Virus record (IMG/VR): IMGVR_UViG_3300032058_000130
Coordinates: 1-36,669 of that record
Source of the DNA: a virus
Reading direction: 5' to 3' (one strand)
DNA length: 36,669 bases
Shown here: piece by piece, positions 5,635 through 13,992 of the stretch
How positions within the stretch are numbered: the first letter of the stretch is position 1
Layout: each line of letters starts with the position of its first letter
Made by a program: the position numbers and the translations under genes
The notes under the pieces: model-generated
Seen by the model: the letters and a program-made list of their open reading frames with translations, nothing else
What the model was told of the DNA's origin: nothing
Database searches by the model: none

Positions 5635-7564
5635 TACGATTGACCGGATAATGCAGTACGTGGACGAGAACCCGTACTGGCCGCTACCTGCGGATTACCC
5701 CGAGTTGAGCGAGGACGGCAAGCGCAACGCACGGCTGGCGGCGGTTTCCACCCAGAACACTATAGACGCGTTCGTCGGCGCGTGGATGCTGTTTCGCCGG
5801 ATGTATCTGATACCCACCGAACCGGGGTTCTTCTACCACAACTACGCCGAAAGCCCGCCGTTCCACTACGACCTCATTCGGTTTGCCGCTGAATACGCCC
5901 GCAATTTGGTGGCGGCCCCGCGTGGGTATGCCAAGAGCGTTATCATCGGTACAGAGCTTCCGCTGATGCTGATGCTGACGCGCCCGTATATCCGCATTGC
6001 GCTGGGTATGGCGACCGATAAGCTGATTGAGGACAGGTTCGAAATCTTCAACCGGCAGTTTCAGGAGAACCCCTACATCATTCAGGACTTCGGCCTGCAA
6101 CGCCCCAAACGAGGTATGGCGATTTGGAACCGCCACCACTTGCAGTTATTGAATGGGTCGAAGATACAGGGGTTCAGCGTTACGGGGCGCAAACGCGGCG
6201 CACGACCGGACTTGTTCATCTTGGACGACCCTGAATACGACCCCGATACCGAAGGCGGCGCACTGGTGGCGCGGGATAGATTCGAGGGGTTTTTGTTCAA
6301 GCAGATTATCCCGATGCTGGAAAGCGGTTCGGGGATTTACTGGATAGGTACGCTGATTGGGCGACGGTCGTTTATCGGCCACGCCTGCTACGGGGACGAC
6401 AAGCGCTTTACCTATTGGAACCGGCGCATTTACTCCGCCTTATCGGAAGACCCGCAGACCGGAAAGACCGAACTGCTGTGGGGGGAGAAGTGGGACGAAG
6501 GTACGCTTCGGGTGCGGCGGGAGGAAATCGGCGAGGCCCACTTTATGTCCGAATATATGAACCGCCCCGGTTCGACGCAAGATAGAACGCTTCGCATAGA
6601 CCCGCTTCTGAACGAGTACACCGTAGAACACGATAAGCCCACCGGCCCGCTGTCGTTGAACAGCGGGGCGTTGTTGAAATGGTATGATTCAACCGGCGTC
6701 GAACAGCGGCAGCAGGCGTCCGAGGTGTTCAGCAAGATGTACCGCATCATTGCCTTCGACCCCGCACGCGGGCTGTCGGCGCACCACGATTATTCGTGCA
6801 TCGCCGTAATGGGATTCGACCGGAGCAATATCCTTTGGGTGTTGGATATGTGGATGGGCCGTGCGCCGGAGGCGATACTGATGCGCAATATCTTCCGCCT
6901 CGGCGCCCGCTGGCGTGTCCACGTGATAGGGATAGAGAGCGTTTCCCGCCAAATTATGCTGGTGGATTCGCTGACGACCTACGTCGCCGCCCATCGCGAT
7001 GAGTTGGGCGACGACGCCCGCTGGATGCCGCGTATTGTGCCTGTTGAGTATGCGGGGGTACGCGGCGGCGCATCGAAAGCAGACCGTATTATGACGCTGG
7101 AGTGGCGCTTTGAAACGGGACGCATCAAATATCCGGCCTATCTGAAGAACAAATGGCCGTTCAATATGCTATATGCGCAGACGGAGGATTTTACCTATGA
7201 CCTGAACTTGCTGGAACACGACGACGCTATTGACGCGGTGGCGATGGCGCACTATATTGTCCACGCGCGAGGAGCGGGTGGAAACGTTAGCGCCGTGACG
7301 CCGCCGAAAACCTTCGAACAGTATATGAGGGAGGGTCAGTTTGAATGGCAGGGGCTTCCGCTGATAAACGCCTTCGGGGTGCAGGGTCTGACCCCGGAAG
7401 TATTGGAGTCTATCTACACCGCCCACCACGACCGCGCCGTGGGGCGGCCCACACAGACAGGGCTTCGTTATGCGCGGGAAACTGGATTGAAATACCGCCC
7501 GTCCTCTCGCATCGTGCGAACAAGGCGGGCTTACATTCCTACGCTTGTGTACAGAAAGGATTAA
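5600..7564 (+). CDS. terL: Terminase large subunit
   Basis: 654 residues from ATG 5600, chosen because AGGAG (5588-5592) lies 7 nt upstream; the open frame reaches back to 5567 without such a site. It is the ATP-driven DNA-packaging motor and headful or site-specific nuclease that docks on the portal. Visible motifs: Walker A PRGYAKS (107-113), Walker B LFILDDPE (205-212), and an RNase H-like nuclease with AFDPARG (Asp387), VIGIES (Glu446) and HDDAIDAV (540-547). Length is normal for the family. The start overlaps the preceding gene by 35 bases, suggesting translational coupling. Confidence 0.95.
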   Translation: MNMSPPENAEYSTIDRIMQYVDENPYWPLPADYPELSEDGKRNARLAAVSTQNTIDAFVGAWMLFRRMYLIPTEPGFFYHNYAESPPFHYDLIRFAAEYARNLVAAPRGYAKSVIIGTELPLMLMLTRPYIRIALGMATDKLIEDRFEIFNRQFQENPYIIQDFGLQRPKRGMAIWNRHHLQLLNGSKIQGFSVTGRKRGARPDLFILDDPEYDPDTEGGALVARDRFEGFLFKQIIPMLESGSGIYWIGTLIGRRSFIGHACYGDDKRFTYWNRRIYSALSEDPQTGKTELLWGEKWDEGTLRVRREEIGEAHFMSEYMNRPGSTQDRTLRIDPLLNEYTVEHDKPTGPLSLNSGALLKWYDSTGVEQRQQASEVFSKMYRIIAFDPARGLSAHHDYSCIAVMGFDRSNILWVLDMWMGRAPEAILMRNIFRLGARWRVHVIGIESVSRQIMLVDSLTTYVAAHRDELGDDARWMPRIVPVEYAGVRGGASKADRIMTLEWRFETGRIKYPAYLKNKWPFNMLYAQTEDFTYDLNLLEHDDAIDAVAMAHYIVHARGAGGNVSAVTPPKTFEQYMREGQFEWQGLPLINAFGVQGLTPEVLESIYTAHHDRAVGRPTQTGLRYARETGLKYRPSSRIVRTRRAYIPTLVYRKD

Positions 7565-7568
7565 CACA

Positions 7569-7949
7569 ATGGAACAGACTGTTTATGTCCCTATCACCTA
7601 CTGGGCGCTGGTGGCTATCGCCCTCTGCGCCTGCCTATGCTGTGTGGCCGTGGTCGCCGGATTGTTGGCGCTGGCGTACCTGTCCGGCAAGCAAAAGAAC
7701 GCGCAGACCTTCATCCCGCTGGGCGTACAGCACCCCCGTGCGCCGATACCGCCAGCAGCCCTACGGCAGCAGGGTAACGCTGCCCCGATGGGTACTACCC
7801 CCAATCCGGCGCACCGCCCGCCCAACCCGCTGATGCCGGACTCTCCGGCACACCCCCGTACAGAATCCGGCGAACAAACACCCGATGCACAGCGTAGTCG
7901 TGTCCAGTTGCGTGTCGGTACCGAAATACCGCCTGTCACGCCGGAATAG
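7569..7949 (+). CDS. Small single-span membrane protein
   Basis: 126 residues from ATG 7569, preceded by AAAGGA at about 8 nt and four bases after the terminase stop. One strong hydrophobic segment at residues about 10-38 (ALVAIALCACLCCVAVVAGL and following), then a Pro/Ala/Gln-rich, probably disordered tail of about 85 residues. The Cys cluster in the membrane span is notable. Small membrane proteins next to packaging genes can be holin or spanin components, but nothing here proves that. Confidence 0.65.
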   Translation: MEQTVYVPITYWALVAIALCACLCCVAVVAGLLALAYLSGKQKNAQTFIPLGVQHPRAPIPPAALRQQGNAAPMGTTPNPAHRPPNPLMPDSPAHPRTESGEQTPDAQRSRVQLRVGTEIPPVTPE

Positions 7950-7964
7950 CCAAGCGGGACGGCC

Positions 7965-7993
7965 TTGCCCTAACCGCCGCCCTGTGCTATAAT
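7965..7993 (+). promoter_or_regulatory. Promoter for the portal/capsid block, with overlapping dyad
   Basis: TTGCCC (7965-7970) and a perfect TATAAT (7988-7993) are 17 bases apart. An inverted repeat CGCCGCC (7975-7981) / GGCGGCG (7995-8001) brackets the -10 box, so a dimeric regulator could sit on it. The start would be near 8000, 75 bases before the portal ATG. Confidence 0.75.
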
Positions 7994-8043
7994 AGGCGGC
8001 GATACCGTCCCATAGCGATAACCCAAATCGGATACGAATATGA

Positions 8044-8057
8044 ATCTGGAACCACGG
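8044..8057 (+). repeat. Dispersed 14-bp motif, copy 3
   Basis: Exact ATCTGGAACCACGG followed by T; ends 17 bases before the portal ATG, just upstream of its ribosome site. Confidence 0.9.
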
Positions 8058-8074
8058 TACAAGGATGAACGAAA

Positions 8075-10138
8075 ATGGCGGATGTACTGATATTACCCAA
8101 AGACGCCTCGGCACGGGAAGAGGCGTTGAATCGGCTGATTGACGAAGGCACACAGCTACGCCATGTGCGGGAGGTGGAGTGGTGGCTGATACACTACTAC
8201 CTACAGGGAGCACGGGAGTTCGGCGCGTTGGATTATCAGAGGGGGCTGGTGGACGCCAACTTCTACAATCAGGAAGGCGAACTGAAGTTTCGGTATGACG
8301 ATATTGTCAGTGTGCTTCAGACGCAGGTAGGACGGCTGATGCAGGCGGACCTGAGGCCGTCGGTATCCAAGCGTGGGATTGGGTTGGAAGACCTCCAGAA
8401 GGCGGCGACAGGTCAGGTAGTGCTGGATTATCTGTTTCCGGAGTCGTATGTGGAACAACGGAAACTGCTGGCGATACCGTCGCTGTTGAAGTATGGGACG
8501 ATTGGGTTGGCGGTGTGGAAGGACAGCGAACATATCGGGATAGATATTGTGCCGCCGTGGGAGTTGGTGCCGCTTCCGCCGAATCCGATTGAGCCGTTCG
8601 ACACACGGGGTATCGCCCGCTGTCGCATGGTGCCGCTGTCGTGGGTAAAGCAACTGTCGGTAGCGCCGGGTCCTGCGGCGAAGGTGTGGGACGAGATGCA
8701 GACGATTGAGGTGCCGGTGGGGTTTGCCAACACCAGCGCACACGAGTCGTTTGCGACGTTCACGGAGGCGGTGTCGATTACAGGCGCGATTTCGACGATG
8801 GGAGATGCGACACAGGAGTTGTATGGGTCGTCCTCGTCGCGCAAGACAAGGGGGGGACGACAGAGTACAGAGAAAGCCGTGATGTTCGTTGAAGTATGGA
8901 CGGACGACGGCAATGGGATGTTGAAGGATTATACGATTCTGTGTGGGAAGAAGGAGATACACCACAATAATTGGTCCGGCAAGGGAATGCGGATGCCCAT
9001 CCATATCGCGCGGGATATTCCGGCAGGCGGATTCTGGGGGCGGTCGTTCTGTTCGATACTGATGCCCATTAACGTGGAGATTGAAAATACACTGGCGAAT
9101 CTCCTGCAGAATGTGCAAGATGCCGATACGTTTGGTCTATTGTGCGAACCGACGACGCTGGGGATACCGACAGAAGTAATGCGCGGGACGGATGGGATAC
9201 GCAGGATACGGTATGAACCGGATTATACCAGTCCGTATCAACTACAACCGTTCAACATTGCGCCCGCCAATACGGGATTAGCGCCGGTGCATACGCTGAA
9301 GGTGGCGGTGGAGCTGATGCAGCGGATGAGCAACCAGCCGACGGAGATGATGCGGGGTGCGGCGCCGGGGAGGGTGGATAGCGGGTCTGGATTGGGGTTC
9401 TTGTACGAGGTGTCCAATATGCCTATCAGCCCGACGGTGGCGTCGCTGTCGCATGCGTTTATCGGATGCTATGAGGCGGCGCTGAATGTGGCGCGGCTGG
9501 TGTGGACGGAGGACCGACTGGTGGAGATTACACATCTGGATGATTCTCTGATGGGGATTACGCTGGACCCCTCTACAGGGCAGATGCAATTGGACAATGC
9601 CGCAATACCGGCTCATGATGAGGTACGTGTAACCGTTCGGAGTATGCTGCCCAAGAGCGCCGAGAAGGAAAAGCAGGACCTGTTGACGGCGCTGACGACG
9701 GGCGTGATGGATTTGTTTGAATACCGGATTGAGGTACGCAAGAGGGGATTGGATACGCCGGTGGGCGGAGAAGCGGAATGGCAGAACTTTCGCCGCGCGA
9801 CGTTGGAGAATATCATCCTCTTTGGCGGTGGGCAGAAGCCGGGGGAGGTGATTGTCAGCGACCGTGATATGCACAGCGTCCACTTGCGTGTGTTGCAGAA
9901 CTTTATGAGCAGACCGGAGTTTTATCTGGCGTCTGTGGAGGTACGAGATGCGTTTGCCGCCCACTATGAGGCGCATCTGACCAGTAGCGCCAATACCCTG
10001 CCCGACCAGATGCCCTATCCAGAGGACGCCGCCCAACAGCAGCGTATGTCGCCGGCGTCCCCGATGGGAATGGGAATGGGAATGGGAATGCAGGAGATGA
10101 TGGGGGGGCAAGGCGGCGGAGGACCGTTTCCGCAATAG
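8075..10138 (+). CDS. Portal protein
   Basis: 687 residues from ATG 8075, with AAGGA (8061-8065) 9 nt upstream. The portal is the dodecameric ring at one capsid vertex through which DNA is packaged and ejected. Position right after the terminase, length near 700, and an N-terminal segment with EGELKFRYDDIVSVLQTQVG followed by a domain with VPPWELVPLPPNP fit the large portals of podovirus-like phages. The C-terminus is Gln/Met/Gly-rich, with four tandem GM repeats encoded by ATGGGA units near 10064-10087. It has its own promoter (7965-7993). Confidence 0.85.
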   Translation: MADVLILPKDASAREEALNRLIDEGTQLRHVREVEWWLIHYYLQGAREFGALDYQRGLVDANFYNQEGELKFRYDDIVSVLQTQVGRLMQADLRPSVSKRGIGLEDLQKAATGQVVLDYLFPESYVEQRKLLAIPSLLKYGTIGLAVWKDSEHIGIDIVPPWELVPLPPNPIEPFDTRGIARCRMVPLSWVKQLSVAPGPAAKVWDEMQTIEVPVGFANTSAHESFATFTEAVSITGAISTMGDATQELYGSSSSRKTRGGRQSTEKAVMFVEVWTDDGNGMLKDYTILCGKKEIHHNNWSGKGMRMPIHIARDIPAGGFWGRSFCSILMPINVEIENTLANLLQNVQDADTFGLLCEPTTLGIPTEVMRGTDGIRRIRYEPDYTSPYQLQPFNIAPANTGLAPVHTLKVAVELMQRMSNQPTEMMRGAAPGRVDSGSGLGFLYEVSNMPISPTVASLSHAFIGCYEAALNVARLVWTEDRLVEITHLDDSLMGITLDPSTGQMQLDNAAIPAHDEVRVTVRSMLPKSAEKEKQDLLTALTTGVMDLFEYRIEVRKRGLDTPVGGEAEWQNFRRATLENIILFGGGQKPGEVIVSDRDMHSVHLRVLQNFMSRPEFYLASVEVRDAFAAHYEAHLTSSANTLPDQMPYPEDAAQQQRMSPASPMGMGMGMGMQEMMGGQGGGGPFPQ

Positions 10139-10240
10139 ACCGTAATATTTTTTGAAAGGTTCAAATACTATGTACAGACGACACTATAGCGACTACCTAA
10201 CGGACCGTCTTTCTTCTCCTCTCGTGTTAGACGGGTCATC

Positions 10241-10282
10241 GGTATGCGGGCCGGCGCGCCTCCCGCACGCTTCCCGCATACC
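10241..10282 (+). promoter_or_regulatory. Inverted repeat before the scaffold gene
   Basis: GGTATGCGGG (10241-10250) and CCCGCATACC (10273-10282) form a perfect 10-bp stem around a 22-nt GC-rich loop. It lies in the portal-scaffold interval (10139-10397), which I read as mainly non-coding, 24 bases before motif copy 4. Confidence 0.6.
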
Positions 10283-10306
10283 CACATTATTTGCACAACC
10301 ACCTGT

Positions 10307-10320
10307 ATCTGGAACCACGG
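10307..10320 (+). repeat. Dispersed 14-bp motif, copy 4
   Basis: Exact ATCTGGAACCACGG followed by T; 77 bases before the preferred scaffold start at 10398. Confidence 0.9.
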
Positions 10321-10397
10321 TCGGATGCCTGTATTTTGCCGATACGGGAATAGGAGGGGCAGTCGGGGCCGGGGGGGCTGGCGAACAGGAGGATAAT

Positions 10398-11321
10398 ATG
10401 CAGGAGGAAGGGGGGAGGGAAGATGGGAAAGAGAGAGTAGAGGGGCAGCAGGGGAAGGAGGATAGTGGGGCTGGGAAGGATGCTGTGTATCCCGTAAAAG
10501 TGGATGGGAAAGAGGTGTATATGACGCTGGAAGAGCTACGGCGGAAGGCGTCGGAGGCAGCCGGAGCACAGCGTAGATTTGAGGAAGCGGCGGAAATGCG
10601 TCGGAAGGCGTCCGCCGGAATGCGTTTGCTGGAATTGGTGGAGAAGATTAACGAGGCGTCCGCGTCGGGTGGAGTACCCGATAGACGGGACCTTGAAGAG
10701 TTTGTGCGGATGCTGGGGGGAAGTACGGATGCGGTAGAATCGTTTATGGAGCAATTGGAAGAGCAAACAAGACCAGCACGGAATACAGGACACAGAATGA
10801 ATGATAATAACAGTAAACCGATACAAAAAGAGGACTTAGCTCCAGAATTACAACGGGTGTTGGACAGCGTGCAGGAGCATGAACTGCAGAGTATTCGGGA
10901 GAAAATTATTACCGAAACAAGAAAAGGGGTTGACAACGACCCTATTCTGAGTAAAATGTTAAGCGAGTTGCCGGACGACTCGCAAGAGGAAATCCGACAA
11001 ACGCTCTATGAAATAGCGGAAGACAAGGTAAGGACGATGATTGTAGCAGACGGGAAGCCGTTTGGCCCTCAGATGGTGCAGGAGGTCGCTCAACGATTGC
11101 GAGCGGTTGCAAAGAATCTGGGTAAGCCGGCACGCGGCAGCACGGGTGGGCAACCCCCTATGGTGGGACTCGGACCGGGAGCTTGGGACCCGTACATCGT
11201 ACCGGACAAACCTGTCGAGCGAGTTCCCTCGTCACACCCTGATTATATCGATAATCGGGTGCAAGCGACCCTGCAACGGCTGGCGATGAAATCCAGAACA
11301 GGCATTGGGTCAAGAAGGTAG
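10398..11321 (+). CDS. Putative scaffolding protein
   Basis: 307 residues from ATG 10398, chosen because a full AGGAGG (10387-10392) lies 5 nt upstream. The open frame continues back to ATG 10170, which has GAAAGG at 10 nt; the extra 76 residues look unlike the rest and would cover an inverted repeat and a copy of the 14-bp motif. Scaffolds guide assembly of the coat protein and are lost before or during packaging. Evidence: location between portal and major capsid, acidic Gly/Glu-rich N-terminus, long helical coiled-coil middle (LEELRRKASEAAGAQRRFEE), then a Pro/Gly-rich basic C-terminus, which in scaffolds often binds coat. Confidence 0.75.
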   Translation: MQEEGGREDGKERVEGQQGKEDSGAGKDAVYPVKVDGKEVYMTLEELRRKASEAAGAQRRFEEAAEMRRKASAGMRLLELVEKINEASASGGVPDRRDLEEFVRMLGGSTDAVESFMEQLEEQTRPARNTGHRMNDNNSKPIQKEDLAPELQRVLDSVQEHELQSIREKIITETRKGVDNDPILSKMLSELPDDSQEEIRQTLYEIAEDKVRTMIVADGKPFGPQMVQEVAQRLRAVAKNLGKPARGSTGGQPPMVGLGPGAWDPYIVPDKPVERVPSSHPDYIDNRVQATLQRLAMKSRTGIGSRR

Positions 11322-11409
11322 AGGAGGGTATTCGTACCCGCAGGGGTAGTAACCTTGTTTGCTCACGTACAGAAACAAAACAGGTATTGAGTGAATAAGG
11401 AGTAGTAAA

Positions 11410-12909
11410 ATGGCATACGCAATAGATGCTCTGGATAATCTTATCCGAGAAGAGCTTCCCTCTGTAGTTTATGAATCGCTGATTGAAATTGCGCCTGTGT
11501 ATAAGTACATCAAGCGTACCAGTATGGGCGTAAAACGAAGCGGGATTGGGCGTGGATGGGAAGTTCTCCACTTATTTGGTACCGGTGTAGCGGGGTTGAT
11601 GGGCAACGCTAACCCGGCAGGACCGGCAATGTTCGACTCGACCCGGTATCCGCAGAGCCGCGTGCTGGATTATGATACGGCAGGCAATCTGACGCCGTTT
11701 CCAGCCGCCGCTGAAGCGCCGCATCAGTACGTCCTCAAGCGGACATTGCAATTGCACAAGTCAACGGGTAACTTCTCGATTCCCATTACGTGGATGAGCG
11801 CCGATGCGTTGGATGCCTCGCAGGTAGCGCAGGTGGTGCGGGATATTAAGGCGGTCGGCGACCTTCGTGCGCAGACAGAAGCGGTTAGTTTCTTTATGGG
11901 GTCGTCCAATACCCTGTGCCGAATGGCTAATCTGAGTACTGCAGGAGCGTCCAACGGCACGTTGAAGTTTACGGTTGCACCGGGTACAGGCAGAACGGCG
12001 TTCTTCCGTGTGGGTATGATGGTGGATATCTACGCCGACAACGGGTCTGGGTCCCCGACAGGGAACCCTCGGAATGTAGTAGGCACGACCTATTGCCCGA
12101 TGATTGTCGCCGACGTGGATTACCTGTATGGCGTGATTACGATACAGGCGGTCCGTGGGACAAATATCTCCGGTATTTCGTTCACGAACGGACAGCACGT
12201 AGCGCTTCGCGGGGCCAACATCTCGCGCGAGATGAGAAGCTGGGGTCTGGAAGACTGGATTAAGAGCAGCGGCGTCATCCTCGGCGGACAGCCTGGCGAC
12301 CCGTGTTTGGATTTGGATGTGTACAGCCAGTTCAAGAGTTTGGTAGTGGACAACGTAGGTGGGCCGTTGACAGACGTTGTGATGAATCGGTATATCGGCG
12401 GGTTCCTTGATTCGTACGCGGGGAATCGGTTGGATACGATTATTACTACGATGGGGGTTACGATTCGGCACTTGGAACAGCCGCTGTCGAACACGCTGAC
12501 CGGCGCGAATGAAACGCAGTTCTACGATAGAACGGGAAAACCGCTGACTGTACAGGGCGGCTGGGACGATGTGGGCTATAGCTTTAATGGACGTAAGTTC
12601 AATTGGCTGATTAGCCCGTTGTGCATCGCAGGTCGTCTGTACGCAGTGAAGTTTGCGGGTGGCAATGTCCAGCGGTATATTCCCCCGGCGGTGGGTGGTA
12701 CAGACGCTCGTGTAGGCAATGAAGTGGAGTTTATGGCTCCGCTGGCCGGCTCCAGCAGCATTTTTATGCCGGGTCGGTCAAGCACAGGCGCGCCGCAGGA
12801 ACTGATTGAGGCGCCGTTCTGGCAGTATATTCTGGTCTGCCCTATTGATGTTCGCAGCGTCAAGCTGGCTGGGTTGTCGGAAGCGGACTTAAGCGGCGGT
12901 AATGAATAA
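11410..12909 (+). CDS. Major capsid protein
   Basis: 499 residues from ATG 11410, with AAGGAG (11397-11402) at 7 nt. It is the coat protein, presumably HK97-fold, assembling on the scaffold. The call rests on position after portal and scaffold, length, and composition: a short helical N-terminus (LIREELPSVVYESLIEIAPV), Gly/Asn/Thr-rich beta sequence, and a C-terminal segment with a LIEAPFWQYILVCPIDVRSV pattern typical of coat C-termini. No catalytic or zinc motif is present. A GC-rich hairpin follows (12949-12975) and could protect or terminate the transcript. Confidence 0.82.
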   Translation: MAYAIDALDNLIREELPSVVYESLIEIAPVYKYIKRTSMGVKRSGIGRGWEVLHLFGTGVAGLMGNANPAGPAMFDSTRYPQSRVLDYDTAGNLTPFPAAAEAPHQYVLKRTLQLHKSTGNFSIPITWMSADALDASQVAQVVRDIKAVGDLRAQTEAVSFFMGSSNTLCRMANLSTAGASNGTLKFTVAPGTGRTAFFRVGMMVDIYADNGSGSPTGNPRNVVGTTYCPMIVADVDYLYGVITIQAVRGTNISGISFTNGQHVALRGANISREMRSWGLEDWIKSSGVILGGQPGDPCLDLDVYSQFKSLVVDNVGGPLTDVVMNRYIGGFLDSYAGNRLDTIITTMGVTIRHLEQPLSNTLTGANETQFYDRTGKPLTVQGGWDDVGYSFNGRKFNWLISPLCIAGRLYAVKFAGGNVQRYIPPAVGGTDARVGNEVEFMAPLAGSSSIFMPGRSSTGAPQELIEAPFWQYILVCPIDVRSVKLAGLSEADLSGGNE

Positions 12910-12948
12910 CCGAGCGACGGGCGGTTTATAGTTTTGGGGTCTGGCGGT

Positions 12949-12975
12949 GGCGGCCCGGCATAGTGTCGGGCCGCC
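12949..12975 (+). terminator. GC-rich hairpin after the capsid gene
   Basis: Perfect 9-bp stem GGCGGCCCG / CGGGCCGCC (12949-12957 with 12967-12975), loop of 9, 39 bases after the capsid stop. No T-run follows; it may attenuate or stabilise the transcript rather than end it. Confidence 0.5.
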
Positions 12976-13001
12976 TATCCCCCTATCAGAGAGGATATTG
13001 T

Positions 13002-13415
13002 ATGCTTCAATCGTGTCAGTACGACCCACATCAGCACGAAATACTCAACACCGAGTTGAGTTACTATATTAGGAAGGCAGCGCCGCCTGCGATTGCACCT
13101 CATTTGTTCGTTTATCGTCACCGCAAAGAAAATACCTTCGTTATCGCTAAATGGGTAGGCGCAGGGAGATTCGTCGATGTGATGAATCTCGATAACTCGT
13201 TAGCGAACTTCACACACCAACGCGCACAGTGGTTGTTGCAGCAGCTATGGAAACCGTTGTATCGTAGCGATGTTGCGCGTATTTTGAGGGGGAAAGAAAA
13301 CGATAGAATACGCAATACGACGGATGCAGAACGGGAAAAAGCGGGAAGATTGTTTCATCAGCGGAAAGCAAGTATTGTAGTGCCGGGAGGGCGGAAAGCG
13401 AGGATGTATGATTAA
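13002..13415 (+). CDS. Hypothetical protein after the capsid gene
   Basis: 137 residues from ATG 13002, with GAGG (12991-12994) at 7 nt; an upstream in-frame start at 12963 lies in the hairpin loop region and lacks a ribosome site. The protein is basic, with an alpha/beta first half (LFVYRHRKENTFVIAKWVG) and an Arg/Lys-rich helical second half. It overlaps the next small gene by 8 bases. Short proteins of this kind are common between capsid and tail genes of phages; function not known. Confidence 0.72.
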   Translation: MLQSCQYDPHQHEILNTELSYYIRKAAPPAIAPHLFVYRHRKENTFVIAKWVGAGRFVDVMNLDNSLANFTHQRAQWLLQQLWKPLYRSDVARILRGKENDRIRNTTDAEREKAGRLFHQRKASIVVPGGRKARMYD

Positions 13416-13542
13416 GTCGGTGGGCAAAGGAAAATATATTGTCGTAGCAAAGTCGGGAAGGCGATTGAGTAAACCAGTGAGCAAATCTGCAGCGAAGAAG
13501 CGGCTTGCACAAGTGGAATACTTTAAGCATAGAGGACGGTAA
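13408..13542 (+). CDS. Very small basic phage protein, 44 aa
   Basis: ATG 13408 to TAA 13540-13542 gives MIKSVGKGKYIVVAKSGRRL and then a short basic helix ending in QVEYFKHRGR. The pattern (a KYxVxSxxG hairpin, then a helix with AxKRLxQVEYFKH) is a recurrent small phage protein type of unknown role. The start overlaps the end of the preceding gene (ATGTATGATTAA), which suggests coupled translation. It is so short that ordinary gene finding would miss it. Confidence 0.75.
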   Translation: MIKSVGKGKYIVVAKSGRRLSKPVSKSAAKKRLAQVEYFKHRGR

Positions 13543-13548
13543 CCTGCG

Positions 13549-13962
13549 ATGCGCGACCTACATAGCAACGAGGATTTGATAATGGCAGGAGAAGAATTGT
13601 CGTTACCTGCAACGAAAGGAGATATAATCCGGTTGCAGGGAGAGATACGGGATATAGCGCACAACATCACGGAACTGACGCGGGCAGTCGCTGTGTTGGA
13701 GGCCAGGCCTGAGCATCCGCAGCCCTGTCGGGACTACTTACAACTCAAGCAGCAGTTTGAGCAGTTTGCCCTTACCCACAGCCCGTGCCGTGATTTGGGC
13801 GAGCATTTGGCGATGCACAAGGAGCTGATGTCGGACATCCGCCGGAATATGGTGTCGTTGGTTACAAAAGCCGCTGGGATTGCCTTAAGCGCCTACGCCG
13901 CTGGCTGGGCGATTTACGGGGCGGTCTGGATGTTGCGTCATCTGCAGGGCGGCGGAGGTTAG
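13549..13962 (+). CDS. Coiled-coil membrane protein, holin/XhlA-like candidate
   Basis: 137 residues from ATG 13549; ATG 13582 is an alternative with GAGGA at about 9 nt. A helical N-terminal half (TKGDIIRLQGEIRDIAHNIT) is followed by a Cys-containing helix and a single hydrophobic span at about residues 102-129 near the C-terminus. This layout, coiled coil then C-terminal membrane span, matches hemolysin XhlA-type holin-associated proteins, although those are usually shorter. No endolysin is visible nearby, so a role in lysis is an inference; a virion membrane anchor is the alternative. Confidence 0.62.
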   Translation: MRDLHSNEDLIMAGEELSLPATKGDIIRLQGEIRDIAHNITELTRAVAVLEARPEHPQPCRDYLQLKQQFEQFALTHSPCRDLGEHLAMHKELMSDIRRNMVSLVTKAAGIALSAYAAGWAIYGAVWMLRHLQGGGG

Positions 13963-13992
13963 CGGGTAAAGAGCGTGTTGGGGTCAAAACCA

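Noticed and set aside
11355-11378. TTGTTT / AAACAA dyad and TTGTTT box before the capsid gene as a promoter or terminator
   Set aside because: Only 6 bp, with no -10 element at a correct distance and no T-run.
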